In this document: positions 62,833-64,000 of the stretch, piece by piece | Position numbering within the stretch: the stretch's first letter is position 1 | Layout: each line of letters opens with the position of its first letter | Assembly (NCBI GenBank): GCA_020740775.1 | Contig: JAHEWK010000010.1 | Coordinates: 1,426,001 to 1,490,000, forward strand | Direction of reading: 5' to 3' | Origin: Ilyonectria destructans | Taxonomy: Eukaryota > Ascomycota > Sordariomycetes > Hypocreales > Nectriaceae | DNA length: 64,000 bases | Program-made: the position numbers and the translations under genes | The notes under the pieces: model-generated | Told to the model about the DNA's origin: nothing | Seen by the model: only the letters and a program-made list of their open reading frames with translations | Database searches by the model: none

Positions 62833-62866
62833 CCCCGTCCCCGTCCCCGTCCCCGTCGTCCCCGTC
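62833..62866. repeat. CCCCGT hexamer repeat
   Basis: Four perfect CCCCGT units plus an interrupted fifth, in a C-rich tract. Confidence 0.85.
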
Positions 62867-63245
62867 CAAAGTTCCCATGTCCCCAATTCCCTTCTCTCGT
62901 TGGTCCGGCTCCCAACGGCTGGTCCTCTCGACTATGTACTCTCTGGTTTGTACTTTTTTATCCAAAGACTCTGTTTGCCGCCCTGGCTGGTGCCGCTCCT
63001 AGCCTCCCGAGCCTTCCTAGCCCTCGTTGCCCTCCATGTCGTCCACGATGGCCCACACCTTTGCATCCCGCCATGATCGACTTCGTCTAGCCGCTGCTTC
63101 TCCTCCGCCATGTCATCATCTTGTCCTATCCTATGCCAATCCCACACTCCCGCGAGCGGGGTCACTCTCCGTCGGTCTAGCGAATGGTGTCGAGATGTGT
63201 TATCCTCCGTCTCCTCCAGGTAGACCGGGGAGGGTCTCTGAAAAC

Positions 63246-63254
63246 TATAAAAGG
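63246..63254 (+). promoter_or_regulatory. TATA box of the gene at 63531
   Basis: TATAAAAGG, a strong TATA consensus, is followed by a C/T-rich tract around 63280-63310, typical of the transcription start region of highly expressed fungal genes. The ATG is about 280 nt downstream, so the 5' leader would be some 200-250 nt. Confidence 0.6.
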
Positions 63255-63530
63255 GTGGATCTTGATCAGTTTGAATTCATTTTCTTCTTCTTCCTTTCTC
63301 ATCACTCTTCAGCAAGCTTCTCACTTGAACTCCTGACTTCTCCGGCCTTCATACAAAGTCTCTTTGACCCGGTGTCCCTATTCCCAACTTTGCCTCCTTG
63401 ACTTGACTCGACTTGACTCTAGTCAACCCACAAGACCTCCAAACACTTCACGGCCTTTGCCAAACTATCTTCAAGCTTCCCACTCTCCTCCTTGCCCAAG
63501 ATACCTACCGTTTCTCTTCAATTGGTCATC

Positions 63531-63847
63531 ATGCCTGCCCACTACTCCAACGTTGCCTACTCCATGCCCATGCCGGTTCCCACCAAGGGCTCCCAATACC
63601 CCACCTACAGCCAATACTCCGTCTCTCCCCCGGAGTGTGACGACTCAGTCAGCTCCGCCTCTGGCATTCCCTCCTACAGCAATGGCGGATACTCGGCCAC
63701 TTCCAACGGCTATGCCGGTGGCTACGCCGACTACGACAGCACCGCCTCCACCAGCGGTGTCGACTTCCAAGAGTACATGCAGGACCGCTTCGCCAACTCT
63801 TTCGACCCCATTCCCCTTGACCGGAGCATGGCAATGCAAGCCCAGAC
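63531..63847 (+). CDS. 5' exon of a Tyr/Ser-rich protein, truncated by window end
   Basis: The first exon codes about 105 aa: MPAHYSNVAYSMPMPVPTKG, then a Tyr/Ser/Gly-rich low-complexity part with repeated Tyr-Gly words (about 20-75), then VDFQEYMQDRFANSFDPIPLDRSM, which looks ordered. A GTAAGT donor follows at 63848. A possible acceptor at 63966-63967 would keep the frame open to the window end, but the real second exon may lie outside. The FDPIPLDRSMAMQAQT segment reminds me of KxDL-type (BLOC-1-related) proteins of filamentous fungi, which is a weak guess. The strong TATA box and highly biased codons suggest high expression. The protein is incomplete here, so no function is assigned. Confidence 0.7.
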
Positions 63848-64000
63848 GTAAGTCCTCGCCTTCCCCTCTCTTCCCTCCAAAACGCACCCTTGCAATCGCA
63901 GGGATCGGCTGCAATCTCACTGCGCACTTGTTCGCATTTGCCGTTTGCCGTTCCCCGTTTTTTGCAGGGTGCCGCCTCTTCCCCATGTCCGATTGGCGGC

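Larger units (their letters stand above)
55183..63530. other. 8.3-kb gene-free stretch
   Basis: The largest gap in the window. Open frames up to about 300 codons occur on both strands, for example 56455-57369 (+), but they are Arg/Ser/Pro- or His-rich, overlap one another, and show no domain. The stretch holds tandem repeats at 58328-58355, 62276-62334 and 62833-62866, and the third GTACTCCGTACC at 60438-60449. Its last few hundred bases are the promoter of the gene at 63531. Confidence 0.5.

Overview
The window looks like nuclear chromosomal DNA from a filamentous ascomycete (Pezizomycotina, most likely Sordariomycetes). The genes carry short introns of about 46-120 nt with GTRNGT-like donors and CTAAC/CTAAT-type branch sites. 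The protein set is typical of that group: a fungal CENP-Q/Fta7-type kinetochore protein, RTP1, PRP43, PRMT5/Skb1, CRM1, SPB4, DGK1 and a Zn2Cys6 regulator. Coding sequence is GC-rich, spacers are long, and I saw no operon-like packing, transposon ORF, CRISPR array, rRNA or tRNA. All family names come from reading the translations by eye; no search was run.

Layout: 3.6-5.4 kb (+) AT-hook CENP-Q-like protein; 6.1-7.2 kb (-) Thr-rich secreted/cell-wall protein; 12.0-14.8 kb (-) RTP1/TANGO6 HEAT-repeat protein; 17.4-19.0 kb (+) secreted App1-type phosphatase-like protein; 22.5-22.9 kb (-) small Cys-containing protein; 28.2-30.7 kb (-) PRP43; 31.4-33.9 kb (+) PRMT5; 34.3-34.9 kb (-) SmF; 36.2-37.2 kb (+) alpha/beta hydrolase; 38.4-39.7 kb (+) alanine-glyoxylate aminotransferase; 41.1-44.9 kb (+) exportin CRM1; 46.3-47.7 kb (-) Zn2Cys6 transcription factor; 50.2-52.2 kb (-) SPB4; 54.0-55.2 kb (+) CTP-dependent diacylglycerol kinase DGK1; 63.5 kb (+) start of a gene running off the window. 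The gaps at 7.2-12.0, 22.9-28.2 and especially 55.2-63.5 kb hold no gene I can support, only simple and short tandem repeats.

Functionally the strongest theme is nuclear RNA metabolism and transport. PRP43 and PRMT5 are divergent across a 692-bp spacer, and PRMT5 converges with SmF. So a spliceosome-disassembly helicase, the methyltransferase family known to modify Sm proteins, and an Sm-ring subunit lie within 6.7 kb. RTP1 (RNA polymerase II import), CRM1 (nuclear export) and SPB4 (60S ribosome biogenesis) lie further out. This may be chance; synteny would decide.

The most checkable novelties are: Thr at the leptomycin-B Cys position of CRM1; a stop-free, frame-preserving intron in the small Cys protein that would insert a hydrophobic 21-residue segment if retained; long open N-terminal extensions in front of the aminotransferase and DGK1; and a recurrent 12-mer GTACTCCGTACC in three spacers. 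I did not find convincing evidence of a wholly new multi-gene system.
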